Assembly: GCA_022566355.1 (NCBI GenBank)
Contig: JADFJB010000030.1
Coordinates: 1 to 38,487, forward strand
DNA from: a candidate division KSB1 bacterium
Lineage (GTDB): Bacteria > Zhuqueibacterota > JdFR-76 > DREG01
Direction: 5' to 3'
DNA: 38,487 nucleotides
Shown: in pieces, positions 27,722 to 36,139 of the stretch
Layout of the letters: each line of letters opens with the position of its first letter
Position numbering within the stretch: position 1 is the first letter of the stretch
Program-made: the position numbers and the translations under genes
Notes under the pieces: generated by a model
Databases searched by the model: none
Seen by the model: only the letters and a program-made list of their open reading frames with translations
What the model was told of the DNA's origin: nothing

Positions 27722-27900
27722 GCAAATGAGTAAGCGTCGCCTGCACGCAAAGTTAGGTAATCGTTTTTTCTCTGAGTTTTCGTCAAAACCGAGCACGGCT
27801 GAGTGTAAGTGCTACCAGTTCTTTACCGCAAAAGGCTCAAGCACACCTTTTGCAATGGCACTTCTTCCTATATCTCCCCGGAGCGTATGGGAGATGGATT
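27722..27900. other. Hairpin-rich non-coding stretch, possible structured RNA
   Basis: Several stable stems follow one another: GCGT/ACGC (27734-27748), GTTTT/AAAAC (27776-27789), an outer AAGTGC/GCACTT (27807-27812 with 27858-27863) enclosing an 8-bp perfect GCAAAAGG/CCTTTTGC (27828-27835 with 27846-27853), and ATCTCCC/GGGAGAT close to 27873-27898. A 74-codon plus-strand frame crosses all of them but has no family look. The orientation would be minus if it belongs with the tRNA-like block. tmRNA was considered and rejected for lack of its 5' end and tag. Remaining bases 27429-27589 and 27901-28050 show nothing recognisable. Confidence 0.35.
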
Positions 27901-28050
27901 TCCCAATTATTATATTATTTTTCATTCAAAATAATCTGCCGGAATTCTGAGGAAGTTACCACTAATCGATCGTTATTAAAGCAGTAACTAAGTATATAAA
28001 AAACATAATTACTGTAACCTATTAAAATTGTACTTATCAATATTATTAAA

Positions 28051-28126
28051 TCTCCCCTACCCCCTCCTTAAACAAGGAGGGGAAATTCCTCCCCTTGATA
28101 AGGGGAGGTTAGAAGGGGTAATTGAG
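28051..28126. repeat. Double-hairpin palindromic repeat
   Basis: Two adjacent perfect 9-bp hairpins, CCCCTCCTT/AAGGAGGGG (28061-28082, loop 4) and CCTCCCCTT/AAGGGGAGG (28088-28108, loop 3), are nested within outer arms TACCCC (28058-28063) and GGGGTA (28115-28120). Such C-run/G-run elements are common as dispersed intergenic repeats. It lies downstream of the large exported protein's stop and could also act as a transcript end. Confidence 0.7.
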
Positions 28127-28227
28127 ATAAACAAATGACTACAGCTTCTAGGCTCCGTTTAAAAATACGTCACTGAATTTATGAAACAGACCACTAATTA
28201 AGCCGACGGCCATTTTACTTAACTCAA

Positions 28228-31203
28228 TCAAAGTATCTTCAATGAAATCATAAATTCCTTTGAAACGCTTTCATCCCTCTCAAAAGCAAAAGCATATCCA
28301 AGTGAGAACGTTGATCTAAAATGTGAAAACAAGACTAGTCTAAAATCTAACTGCCCACCAAGGTTAATAAGCGTTCTGCTACCCTCTTTGCGATCAAAAT
28401 TTGTCCTAATACCCATCGAAAAAACTGAAATTCGTGTCCAATTAAAGTAGAGAGCTGGAAAACCAAAACGACGAAATCTAATTGGAGGCAAATTCCATTC
28501 AAGTATCACTTTGCCATAATTTTTAGCGCCAATGGCATTGAGTTCCACACCTGGAAAGCTATAATATTCTCTATAACGTTTTATGGATAAATAATCAGCC
28601 CAGTTGTTCCCAAAGCCACCAAAAAAGAAATTCGCAAAAGGATCATCTCTGTCTCCAAAAGAATAGCCAACAGAGGTTCTCACCCAGATTGAAGTATAAT
28701 TAATCGGAAGCGGGATGCCATAATCGAAGTTCGTGTATATACGTGGGAAGTTCTTTTTATTAACAAAATTATTGTGGGTTATAATCTGCCATTTAAGACC
28801 CTTATCATAATCGACGGCCCCAAGAGATGACTGTTGATATTGATAATTCAACTTTAAATTGATAGACAACAACTTATCAAATGTTGCTACTACATTCTGA
28901 AAATCTGGTAACGTTTCTAAATTCCCATAACCACTTATACGAAGACTCAGATCCATAGCTTTGGGTTGATCGTATAGTAATGTTTTTTTATATTGCAGCC
29001 CTACAGAATAGCCTCTGCGACTTGTTTTAGTTGGACCAAACAAATCATAGAAATCGGCACCATTATAGGTTGCCATTAATTTCAACTGCAAGTGTTGTAA
29101 ATTAATCCCTACGTGTATCCTTTCTTCTTCAGGCAGATCGGTATCAGGGGAATACGAAGTAGTAATATCAAAGCCGGATAATCCGAGTCGATCAGAGAAA
29201 TCAAGGCGAATCCCAACAGCGGCAAAATCTTTGAACCCCTCAACAATTGGGTAGGCAGAAGTAAGTTCTATATTTCTTATTGTACTATAATTACCAGACG
29301 AAGTAGTAAGTGAATCGATGTTAATTAGTGCAGGCGATTTAAGCGTCCAACTTTTAACAATGGGATGATTTTTGGCTATTTCGTTTCCCAAGAATCTAAT
29401 GGCGCTAACATGCTCCGGCGGCTGAATTGGCACTGCGACCGGGACAAATCCTTTTCCGGTATATCGAAATGCGATCAGTCCAACACTTGAGATAGGGACG
29501 GGCCTAAATAAACCGGTTTCGCAATTGCTCAATATTTCCATAGCGTCGGTTTCAAAGTCGTAACGATAAATATTAGAGACACCGCTGTAATAAGAGGAGC
29601 CGTAGAGGTGTTTGCCATCTTGCGAAAAAACAAAGCCGGCGGGTGAACTGTTTTCAAAATCAAAAATAACCTCATAAGGGGGTTCGTCGTTGGCGGCATC
29701 CCCATTCAGTAGTTTTTCTACATGCATTTTAATGAGTTTTTGTCTGCCACTAACTTCAACCAGGGCTGCTGTAATAGTTGAACCATCCGGCGAGATATCT
29801 ATATCAAAAATATCCCTTCCATAAGGAAAGGTGTAGATTTGATTCCACTTCTTATATGGATAAGGAATGCGTACCAGTGTAGATATTCCATTAAAGTGCC
29901 GTACACCCCAAATTGATTTGTCTGCTTCATTAAATGCCAGGTCTCCCGTTCTCGCATTTTTTATGAGTCTCTTCGATTTGCGTGTTTTAATGTCCAAAGC
30001 ATTCAAATCTCGCCAGCGATTATTATCGGTTGTATAGAATAAGGTACCGCTGGATCTATCGTAGGCCAATGAGGCTACATCATATATAGCAGATCCCTTT
30101 ATATTACATAACTTTTCAATCGCACCAGATTCGATATCGATGGAAGCGATATGAGCAATTTGTCCTGGATAGTTTATTGCTGCGTAGATTTTCCTTTCTG
30201 CTGAATCGTAATATGCACGAGATACCGAACCCAGGGCTCTGCGCGATATTGGAAGAAAAGGAGTCGTGGGATGCAATCGAATTGAATCAAGATTTGCCTG
30301 TTGCCATTGATGTTCCCACGCGATCCATCGAGACCATTCTTCATCCAGTGAAACTCCATAGACATGCTTAAATTGCGCAGCAAAATATCTTTTACTACCA
30401 GGTTCACGGGAAACCCATTTTAATAGTTTTTCCGGTCCATATTGATTCGAAAGATAACTCATGAAACGGGTTCCATAAAGATAAGAGTTTGCACCTACCT
30501 GAAAATCAATCGTCGTTCCCTCCGATTCCAAGCCGACGACGTCATAAATGTAACTGCGGTCGCGAACCATGGTTCTGAACACCATTTCATCATATGCGCT
30601 AAGCGCACGACCCAATCCGCCGGCCATCCAGGTCTCCAGGAAAACCGCAATCCCTTCATGATACCAACGTGGAGAATACCAGCGCGGAGTAGTCAAATAA
30701 CTATAAAGAATGGACATAGGGTTCTCTGCGGTAGGAGCAACCTTTCCTAAGAAAAGTGAACGAAAAAAATTGTCCGCCCCGGCAGCCTTGTCGCCGACAA
30801 CAATATGAACTAACTCATGATTCATCATCCAATTCATTCTTTCATTGGAGGGCATGGTCCCAAATGCATAGCTGAAGGGTGCAATTCCAACATGAATGAG
30901 ATTGTTGGGAAGAGGTTTTGCTCCGGCATTTCCATAATCACCAAAATCTTGCAGCAGGACAGTAACTTTCTCGGAAGGTGTGTAATTAAAGAGATTGCTG
31001 TGGAAGTTTAAAGCATTTTCAAAACAACGGGCTAAGTGAGGCACTATGTATTCGTGTGCTTTTGTGTAGTAGATTAGCCTTAAGTTTTTTGTTTGTAGTG
31101 AATTTAATTGAGCATAAAGTACAGACGAAGATAAAAAGAGCATTATCTGTAAAATTGCGAATAATTTGTGACTGGATAAAGTTCTTCTTGTCTCGTAATT
31201 CAT
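28228..31203 (-). CDS. Exported zinc-peptidase-like / beta-propeller / beta-barrel fusion protein
   Basis: A 991-residue protein with a signal peptide (about residues 1-31, ending SVLYAQ). Residues about 35-300 look like a peptidase MA-type zinc metallopeptidase: HELVH (129-133) gives the HExxH motif and the Glu of WYHEGIAVFLE, about 50 residues later, fits the third ligand. Residues about 310-640 contain repeats with aromatic/Asp strands (DIDISPDGSTITAALVE, FVFSQDGKHLYGSSYY) like a TolB/WD40-type propeller. The remainder, with alternating aromatic strands and an end in FMISLKIL, reads as an outer-membrane beta-barrel. Thus it probably sits in the outer membrane with the peptidase in the periplasm or outside. 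Substrate unknown. Domain borders are estimates. Confidence 0.78.
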   Translation of the reverse strand: MNYETRRTLSSHKLFAILQIMLFLSSSVLYAQLNSLQTKNLRLIYYTKAHEYIVPHLARCFENALNFHSNLFNYTPSEKVTVLLQDFGDYGNAGAKPLPNNLIHVGIAPFSYAFGTMPSNERMNWMMNHELVHIVVGDKAAGADNFFRSLFLGKVAPTAENPMSILYSYLTTPRWYSPRWYHEGIAVFLETWMAGGLGRALSAYDEMVFRTMVRDRSYIYDVVGLESEGTTIDFQVGANSYLYGTRFMSYLSNQYGPEKLLKWVSREPGSKRYFAAQFKHVYGVSLDEEWSRWIAWEHQWQQANLDSIRLHPTTPFLPISRRALGSVSRAYYDSAERKIYAAINYPGQIAHIASIDIESGAIEKLCNIKGSAIYDVASLAYDRSSGTLFYTTDNNRWRDLNALDIKTRKSKRLIKNARTGDLAFNEADKSIWGVRHFNGISTLVRIPYPYKKWNQIYTFPYGRDIFDIDISPDGSTITAALVEVSGRQKLIKMHVEKLLNGDAANDEPPYEVIFDFENSSPAGFVFSQDGKHLYGSSYYSGVSNIYRYDFETDAMEILSNCETGLFRPVPISSVGLIAFRYTGKGFVPVAVPIQPPEHVSAIRFLGNEIAKNHPIVKSWTLKSPALINIDSLTTSSGNYSTIRNIELTSAYPIVEGFKDFAAVGIRLDFSDRLGLSGFDITTSYSPDTDLPEEERIHVGINLQHLQLKLMATYNGADFYDLFGPTKTSRRGYSVGLQYKKTLLYDQPKAMDLSLRISGYGNLETLPDFQNVVATFDKLLSINLKLNYQYQQSSLGAVDYDKGLKWQIITHNNFVNKKNFPRIYTNFDYGIPLPINYTSIWVRTSVGYSFGDRDDPFANFFFGGFGNNWADYLSIKRYREYYSFPGVELNAIGAKNYGKVILEWNLPPIRFRRFGFPALYFNWTRISVFSMGIRTNFDRKEGSRTLINLGGQLDFRLVLFSHFRSTFSLGYAFAFERDESVSKEFMISLKIL

Positions 31204-31315
31204 AAGATTAGAATTTTGTTCTATTCTAGCAGATCAATGATGAGAAATAAATTTCACAAACCTCTATTGGGGGATATCCAAAAATCTGTGTTGACAGGGT
31301 ATGTCTAATACAAAT

Positions 31316-31351
31316 AAGGAGATACCATAGTTCTGACTATGGCATCTCCTT
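31316..31351 (-). terminator. Strong hairpin terminator ending the CHAT/repeat-protein operon
   Basis: A 16-bp stem with one mismatch (31316-31331 with 31336-31351, AAGGAGATACCATAGT against ACTATGGCATCTCCTT) closes a 4-base loop TCTG, 75 bases after the stop of the repeat protein. On the minus strand it is followed by TTATTTG, so it fits a rho-independent terminator for that operon; its symmetry could also stop plus-strand transcripts. Confidence 0.8.
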
Positions 31352-31426
31352 TATCAAGGAAATCTACTTATTCTGTATTTGCAAAGGATGCACAATACAA
31401 ATTTTATTCTGGCAATAAACAAAACT

Positions 31427-32407
31427 CTACTTTGCTGTCAGCTCTCTCAACCCTTCTTCTGCCATCAGTGTTTGAAACTCATCGTTCTTCAACAAATTGC
31501 TCCAGGCCACCGCGTAACGGCTATCGGCCATCAGTTTCGCATAGTCTTGGTTGGCTAGCACATTACTCCATGCCACTGCATAGCGGGAATCGGCCATCAG
31601 TTCACGATATTTATCATTGGCCAGCAAATTGCTCCATGCCAATGCATACCGGCTATCCGCCATCAACTCACGAAGGTTATCATCGGCCAGCATGTTGCTC
31701 CAAGCCACCGCATAACGACTATCAGCCATTAACTTACGAAAATTGGTATCATTTAGCAGCTGGCTAAAATCCTGGTTCTCCAGCAAGTTACTCCATGCTA
31801 CAGCGTAGCGGCTATCGGCCGTCAGCTCTGTAAACTTGGATTCTGCAATCTGTTGACGCAGGTTCTCATCGGATCGCAAGTCGCTCCATGCCACCGCGTA
31901 ACGGCTATCTGCCATCAAATTACGAAACTTGTCGTCCGCCAGCAGATTACTCCACGCCATCGCGTAACGGCTATCGGCCATCATTTCACGAGATTTATCA
32001 TTGGCCAGCAAGTCGCTCCATGCCACCGCGTACCGGCTATCTGCCATCAACTCACGAGTTTTATCATCGGCCAGGATGTTGCTCCAAGCCACCGCATAAC
32101 GACTGTCAGCCATTAACTTACGGAAATCGGAATTCTTTAGCAACTCCTGAACCTTGTCACTTTGCAGCAAGTTCTGAAGCTCTGGATTTTTCAGTAGCAC
32201 ATCCTGATAGTTCATCTGTTCAGCCTGATATTTTTTTGCTTTTTCAACTCCACGAACGTCTCCGCGACTGGTTCCCGAAAAATACTCATCAGATGGTGTG
32301 GGGCCCTTATACGAAAAATACCCAATAAAAATGACAGCCACAACCGCAACTCCAATTAGGAGTTTCCCCTTTCCACTACTAAATAAGTTTTGTTGTTTCT
32401 TTTCCAT
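31427..32407 (-). CDS. Membrane-anchored protein of nine 22-residue ADSRYAVAWS repeats (unknown function)
   Basis: I do not recognise this 326-residue protein. Residues 1-14 are short and basic, 15-33 form one membrane helix (KLLIGVAVVAVIFIGYFSY), and 34-90 are a polar linker. Then nine copies of a unit around LMADSRYAVAWSNLL follow, with the Arg of each at 103, 125, 147, 169, 200, 231, 253, 275 and 297. The topology predicts the repeats outside the cytoplasm. Each unit resembles two short amphipathic helices separated by acidic turns (LADDK, LANDK). A very strong ribosome site (AGGGAGGT, four bases before ATG) and only 39 bases after the CHAT-protein stop indicate one operon in which this protein may be made in excess. 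It could be a partner, scaffold or substrate of the CHAT protein; this is inference. Confidence 0.8.
   Translation of the reverse strand: MEKKQQNLFSSGKGKLLIGVAVVAVIFIGYFSYKGPTPSDEYFSGTSRGDVRGVEKAKKYQAEQMNYQDVLLKNPELQNLLQSDKVQELLKNSDFRKLMADSRYAVAWSNILADDKTRELMADSRYAVAWSDLLANDKSREMMADSRYAMAWSNLLADDKFRNLMADSRYAVAWSDLRSDENLRQQIAESKFTELTADSRYAVAWSNLLENQDFSQLLNDTNFRKLMADSRYAVAWSNMLADDNLRELMADSRYALAWSNLLANDKYRELMADSRYAVAWSNVLANQDYAKLMADSRYAVAWSNLLKNDEFQTLMAEEGLRELTAK
31478..32125. repeat. 66-bp tandem repeats inside the repeat-protein gene
   Basis: The DNA encoding the nine repeats has a 66-bp period with strongly conserved bases (on the plus strand a core near GCGTAACGGCTATCGGCCAT recurs). Two spacings are 93 bp instead of 66. 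A larger repeat of 384 bp relates the first four units with their lead-in to the last four. Coding units are in phase throughout. Confidence 0.85.
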
Positions 32408-32446
32408 AGTTACCTCCCTAAGGTAAGTTTAATGAATAAAATGTAA

Positions 32447-35400
32447 TTAACGAAAAAGAGACTTCCTCTTAATGATCAAAGTCGTAGCTATTACCAATAA
32501 GGTCACAATACCGATTAACCAGGTATTAAGGGTAAGGGCAGGACGTGTAGTTAGATCCAGCGGCTGCCAATCCCCGATTAAAATAAATGGCGCCCAATAA
32601 TAAGGGCTGCCTTTAGAAGCTCTGAGGTAATCGACTTTCGCCCTCCGCAAGGCATGCTTCTTGTTAAAACCCGATTTCATGTACTTATAAAAGTCCCTCA
32701 TTATGATTGCGGTTGCCTTATCGTCCACATTCCACAAACTCACCACCAGACTCGGTACACCGGCAAATAGAAAAGCTCGGGAAATGCCAATAAGGCCTTC
32801 GCCTTTTCGAGGTTTGCCTAATGCCGTATTACAGGCGCTTAGAACCACCAAATCGGCGTTCAAATTCATATTAAATACTTCATAAGTTTGTAGATAGCCG
32901 TCCTCTTCCGACTTGTCATTCTGAGTTAACACGATTTTTGAATAGAGAGGCTGGTTATCATTAGGCACGAAGTGGGTCGCGAGATGTAGGATGCGATAAT
33001 CCGTGGCTTTGAGCTTGAAATTTTCTTCTGTGGCTCGATTGCCAGTAAAGATATTATTGCTTAAGCCACGTAACACTCTACCAATGGCTTTGACCTCTGT
33101 TTCTGAGTCTGGTAATGAGAACAGACTTTCCCTTTTAACCCTGCCACCAGTAATGGACTCTTTCGAGGCCAAAAGTTCCCCTTGCTCTGGTTCAACCGGT
33201 TGTGGGCCAAAATCAGGATTGCCCATAGCCAGAATTCCTTTGTTGGGTTTTCTCAGTGTCTGCAAACCCGGTTCCAATAGACTTGCAGAAGAGACATAGG
33301 AAACATCAAATTTTTCCAACAAGAATTTGGCGTTCTCGTAGTCGTAAGGGCTTTCAACGCCGGTAGTATCGAACACCAACATTTCAAAAGGCAAATAGAA
33401 TAGGATGTCATCTGGCACGATGATCAGTTCTTTAGTATCTTGCAGCCATTTCTCGACCGGTTTGATAAGGACTTCATACAGAGCATGGGCAGAGAAGATA
33501 GAAAAATCGGCCGGTTGTGGGGTAAAGGTTTGTTCGCGGGCTTGTTCACCGGAGTTTTGAAATCCAAAAATGGGGCTCAGATCAGCTAACATTGTCTGGA
33601 GTCCTTCTCGATCTACAGCCACTTGGGAGTAAACTAAGGTATCGATGGTAATCACAAAAACAGACATTTTTTCTGGCCCCAAAATATATTCAACGACAGC
33701 TTGGCCATCATCCAAAATTCGGTGCTGGAGGTCATCAAGCCCCAATATTTCAGGAGATGTAAGCTGATAGTACGTGCGGTGCTTATTTTTAAAATCTTCC
33801 ATGATGGCGACTTTTTTTAGTTCCAAATCCGTGATTTTTTGATCTAACGAAAAAATTTTGTCTTTGTTTCTTGCAGTTTTTGAAAGTTCTTTAGAAAGTT
33901 CTGTATGTGCGGATTCATGTTGGGATGTGATTTGCTGCAACTGCGCTTTCAGTGTGTCTGAAAGCAACTCACTGAAAAGGTTTCGGCCTTGCGATAGGAT
34001 GCCCAGCATCGTTTTAGCCTTATATTTTTCGGCATAAATAAATGCGTCTTTATATTTTCCACTATGGGCTAAAAGTTGAACGATAGATGGATAGGCTTCA
34101 TATTTGTCCTCTAAATAATTGTTTCGTAGGGACTCTATGTCCAGGCTGTTTCTGACAGAATCATATATGGCAATAGCATTTACATAATGAGTGATGGCTC
34201 TTTGCAAGTCACCTTGTTTTTCATAGCATGAACCGAGTCCTGCCTGGGTTTCCCAAATGATTTGCACATCTTTGGTTTCAATGCCAATTTCAAGTGCTTC
34301 ATACAGATAATTGACCGCCGCTGAATCATTTCCTAAATCTTGATTCAGTGTACCAAGATTTCTTAGAATATAACCCTCCAGATACTTGTCTCCAATTTCT
34401 TTGGCGATTCTTAACGCATTATTTTGATATGCTATAGCTTTATCGTAATCACTTCTTTTTTGATATACCTCAGCCATGTTGGAAAGAACAAGACTTTCTT
34501 CATACTTTAATTTGTTTTTCTTTGCACTTTCCAGGGCCTCTCGATAATATTTTAGAGCTTGCTGGGGCTTTCCCCCCTGATCTTTGTAAACATTGCCAAT
34601 ATTATTTAACATTTGAACTTCACTAAACTTATTGCCGGTTTTTTTTGCTAATTGTAATGCTTCTATAAAATATTTCAGGGCTTTTGGGAAATTTGCGGAC
34701 ATAGCATAAACAGCTGCAATGTTTTGTAAACATGTCGCCTCTCTACTTTTGGATCCGATCTCTTGCGCGTGCTTTAAAGCCTCATTGAGATGATACAAAG
34801 CTTTAAAATAATCCCCTTGAACTAAATAAGCATTGCCAATCATCATGGTTGCATACGAAATAGCTTCAATGTCGTCAATTCTATCTGCTACTTTAAGCAA
34901 CTCTTCGCTAGTTGCGAGAACTTTGTCATATCTAGCCGTGCGAAAAAGACTGTAAATCATTGATTGGTATGCCAGAGTGAGCTCCGGATCAAGTTCGATT
35001 GACTTCGTAAGTATTCGTAATGCTTCATCCCATTCATACTTTCTTATATGGATATTGGCCAAACCGTAATAAGCACAGGCATTTTTCGGATCTGCTTGAA
35101 TGAGTTCACCAAAGTATTGAATCGCCGAATTTAAATCCTCTTTTGTTCTGTAAACCTCTGGCAGTCCGCCAGGATACTTGTATGCGTCGGCAAATTTTGC
35201 ATCAAGTTCGATAGATTTTTTAAATTTTTCTATTGCATGTTCGTAGTCTTGTCTTTTGAAGTCAATTTTGGCCAATGCATATAACGCATAAGGATTTTTG
35301 GGATTCTCTGTGAGCAAATTTTCAAAGTAGTTCTGGCCCGCTTCGAGATTATTTGTGAAGAAATAGACCTCTGCAATCTTTTTGTAAGCTTTATGGAAAT

Positions 35401-35602
35401 CAGGATGCTCGGAGATTAGCTGTTGAAATTCAATAATAGCCTGATCATATTCATCTTCACTCATTAGTTTGAGAATATTCACATAGCGTTCATGCAACTG
35501 CTGTGGAACTTGAGGCAGGAGGTGGGAACAAAAAAAAGCAATCAGGAAGATGCAACTATTGACCGCCACAAGTTTATGTTTTGGAAATAGCATAATGCTC
35601 AT
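32447..35602 (-). CDS. Exported TPR-CHAT cysteine-protease-like protein with C-terminal membrane anchor
   Basis: A 1051-residue protein. Residues 1-31 are a signal peptide (core VNSCIFLIAFFCSHLL). About ten to twelve TPR units fill residues 35-520 (for example NPKNPYALYALAKIDFKRQ, YFKALYHLNEALKHA). A helical linker with KYKAKTMLGILSQGR leads to a CHAT domain (about 690-1010), a caspase/separase-like fold. The His/Cys dyad is intact: His877 in ILHLATHF and Cys924 in VVLSACNTALGK, followed by GEGLIGISRAFLFAGVPSLV and SLWNVDDKAT. A hydrophobic helix near 1027-1046 and the end KRKSLFR anchor it with the protease on the periplasmic side. ATG at 35602 has GGAG seven bases ahead. Targets of such proteins are mostly unknown; the adjacent repeat protein is the obvious candidate. 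Confidence 0.9.
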   Translation of the reverse strand: MSIMLFPKHKLVAVNSCIFLIAFFCSHLLPQVPQQLHERYVNILKLMSEDEYDQAIIEFQQLISEHPDFHKAYKKIAEVYFFTNNLEAGQNYFENLLTENPKNPYALYALAKIDFKRQDYEHAIEKFKKSIELDAKFADAYKYPGGLPEVYRTKEDLNSAIQYFGELIQADPKNACAYYGLANIHIRKYEWDEALRILTKSIELDPELTLAYQSMIYSLFRTARYDKVLATSEELLKVADRIDDIEAISYATMMIGNAYLVQGDYFKALYHLNEALKHAQEIGSKSREATCLQNIAAVYAMSANFPKALKYFIEALQLAKKTGNKFSEVQMLNNIGNVYKDQGGKPQQALKYYREALESAKKNKLKYEESLVLSNMAEVYQKRSDYDKAIAYQNNALRIAKEIGDKYLEGYILRNLGTLNQDLGNDSAAVNYLYEALEIGIETKDVQIIWETQAGLGSCYEKQGDLQRAITHYVNAIAIYDSVRNSLDIESLRNNYLEDKYEAYPSIVQLLAHSGKYKDAFIYAEKYKAKTMLGILSQGRNLFSELLSDTLKAQLQQITSQHESAHTELSKELSKTARNKDKIFSLDQKITDLELKKVAIMEDFKNKHRTYYQLTSPEILGLDDLQHRILDDGQAVVEYILGPEKMSVFVITIDTLVYSQVAVDREGLQTMLADLSPIFGFQNSGEQAREQTFTPQPADFSIFSAHALYEVLIKPVEKWLQDTKELIIVPDDILFYLPFEMLVFDTTGVESPYDYENAKFLLEKFDVSYVSSASLLEPGLQTLRKPNKGILAMGNPDFGPQPVEPEQGELLASKESITGGRVKRESLFSLPDSETEVKAIGRVLRGLSNNIFTGNRATEENFKLKATDYRILHLATHFVPNDNQPLYSKIVLTQNDKSEEDGYLQTYEVFNMNLNADLVVLSACNTALGKPRKGEGLIGISRAFLFAGVPSLVVSLWNVDDKATAIIMRDFYKYMKSGFNKKHALRRAKVDYLRASKGSPYYWAPFILIGDWQPLDLTTRPALTLNTWLIGIVTLLVIATTLIIKRKSLFR

Positions 35603-35670
35603 GACATTTCTCCGCGCAAAGTATACGTCAGATTCTTAGTTCGAATCGCGTTAAGCTAAAATACTGCGTT

Positions 35671-36139
35671 ACTCCCTAGTGTTAGTTTAATTAACAAAAA
35701 AAAGACATCCTCTTAATGATCAAAGTCGTTGCTAATACTAAAAAGGTCACAATACCGATTAACCAGGTATTAAGGGCAGGACGGGCAGTTAGATCCAGCG
35801 GCTGCCAATCCCTGATTTAAAATAATAATATGGGCTGCCCTTAGGAGCCTTGAGGTAATCGACTTTCGCCCTCCGCAAGGCATGTTTCTTGTTAAAACCC
35901 GCTTTCATATACTTATAAAAGTCCCTCATTATGATTGCGGTTGCCTTATCGTCCACATTCCACAAACTCACCACCAGAGTCGGTACACCGGCAAATAGAA
36001 AAGCTCGGGAAATGCCAATAAGGCCTGATCATATCATCTTCACTTTGAGAATATTCACATAGCAGCTTCATGCAACTGCTGTCGGAACTTGAGGCAGGAG
36101 GTGGGAACAAAGGGAAACAATCAGGAAGATGCAACTACT
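35671..36139 (-). pseudogene. Relic second copy of the TPR-CHAT gene with internal deletion
   Basis: Bases 35671-36026 repeat, at about nine bases in ten, the 3' end of the CHAT gene and its trailer (32413-32798), including SLWNVDDKAT and the C-terminal helix, but with small indels that shift the frame. At 36023-36026 the copy jumps from the CHAT part to the gene's 5' part (equivalent to 35439 onwards, up to about 35560), at a GCCT present at both ancestral positions. So about 2.6 kb was lost between 4-bp microhomologies. The copy begins at the Shine-Dalgarno region of the downstream gene, so the duplicated unit once reached at least that far. No intact product can be made. Confidence 0.88.

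Noticed and set aside
27726-27950. 74-codon plus-strand frame
   Set aside because: It crosses several stable hairpins, has no ribosome site and no recognisable family look; it is probably a chance frame over a structured or decayed region.
27590-27960. tmRNA (ssrA) on the minus strand
   Set aside because: The T arm and hairpins suggest it, but there is no GCGGGTG-type 5' acceptor strand, no TTCGAC-like 5' motif and no tag frame ending in a LAA-like sequence.
31339-32328. Long plus-strand reading frames across the repeat-protein gene, and the regular repeats themselves as a CRISPR array
   Set aside because: A 66-bp period is a multiple of three, so open frames appear on both strands. The spacing units are themselves near-identical coding repeats, not unique spacers, and the minus-strand protein has the strong ribosome site and membrane helix.
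31427-32407. Repeat protein as a bacterial gasdermin partner of the CHAT protease
   Set aside because: Bacterial gasdermins are about 260-residue beta-rich proteins without repeats. This protein is one membrane helix plus short helical repeats, so the comparison fails apart from the protease pairing.
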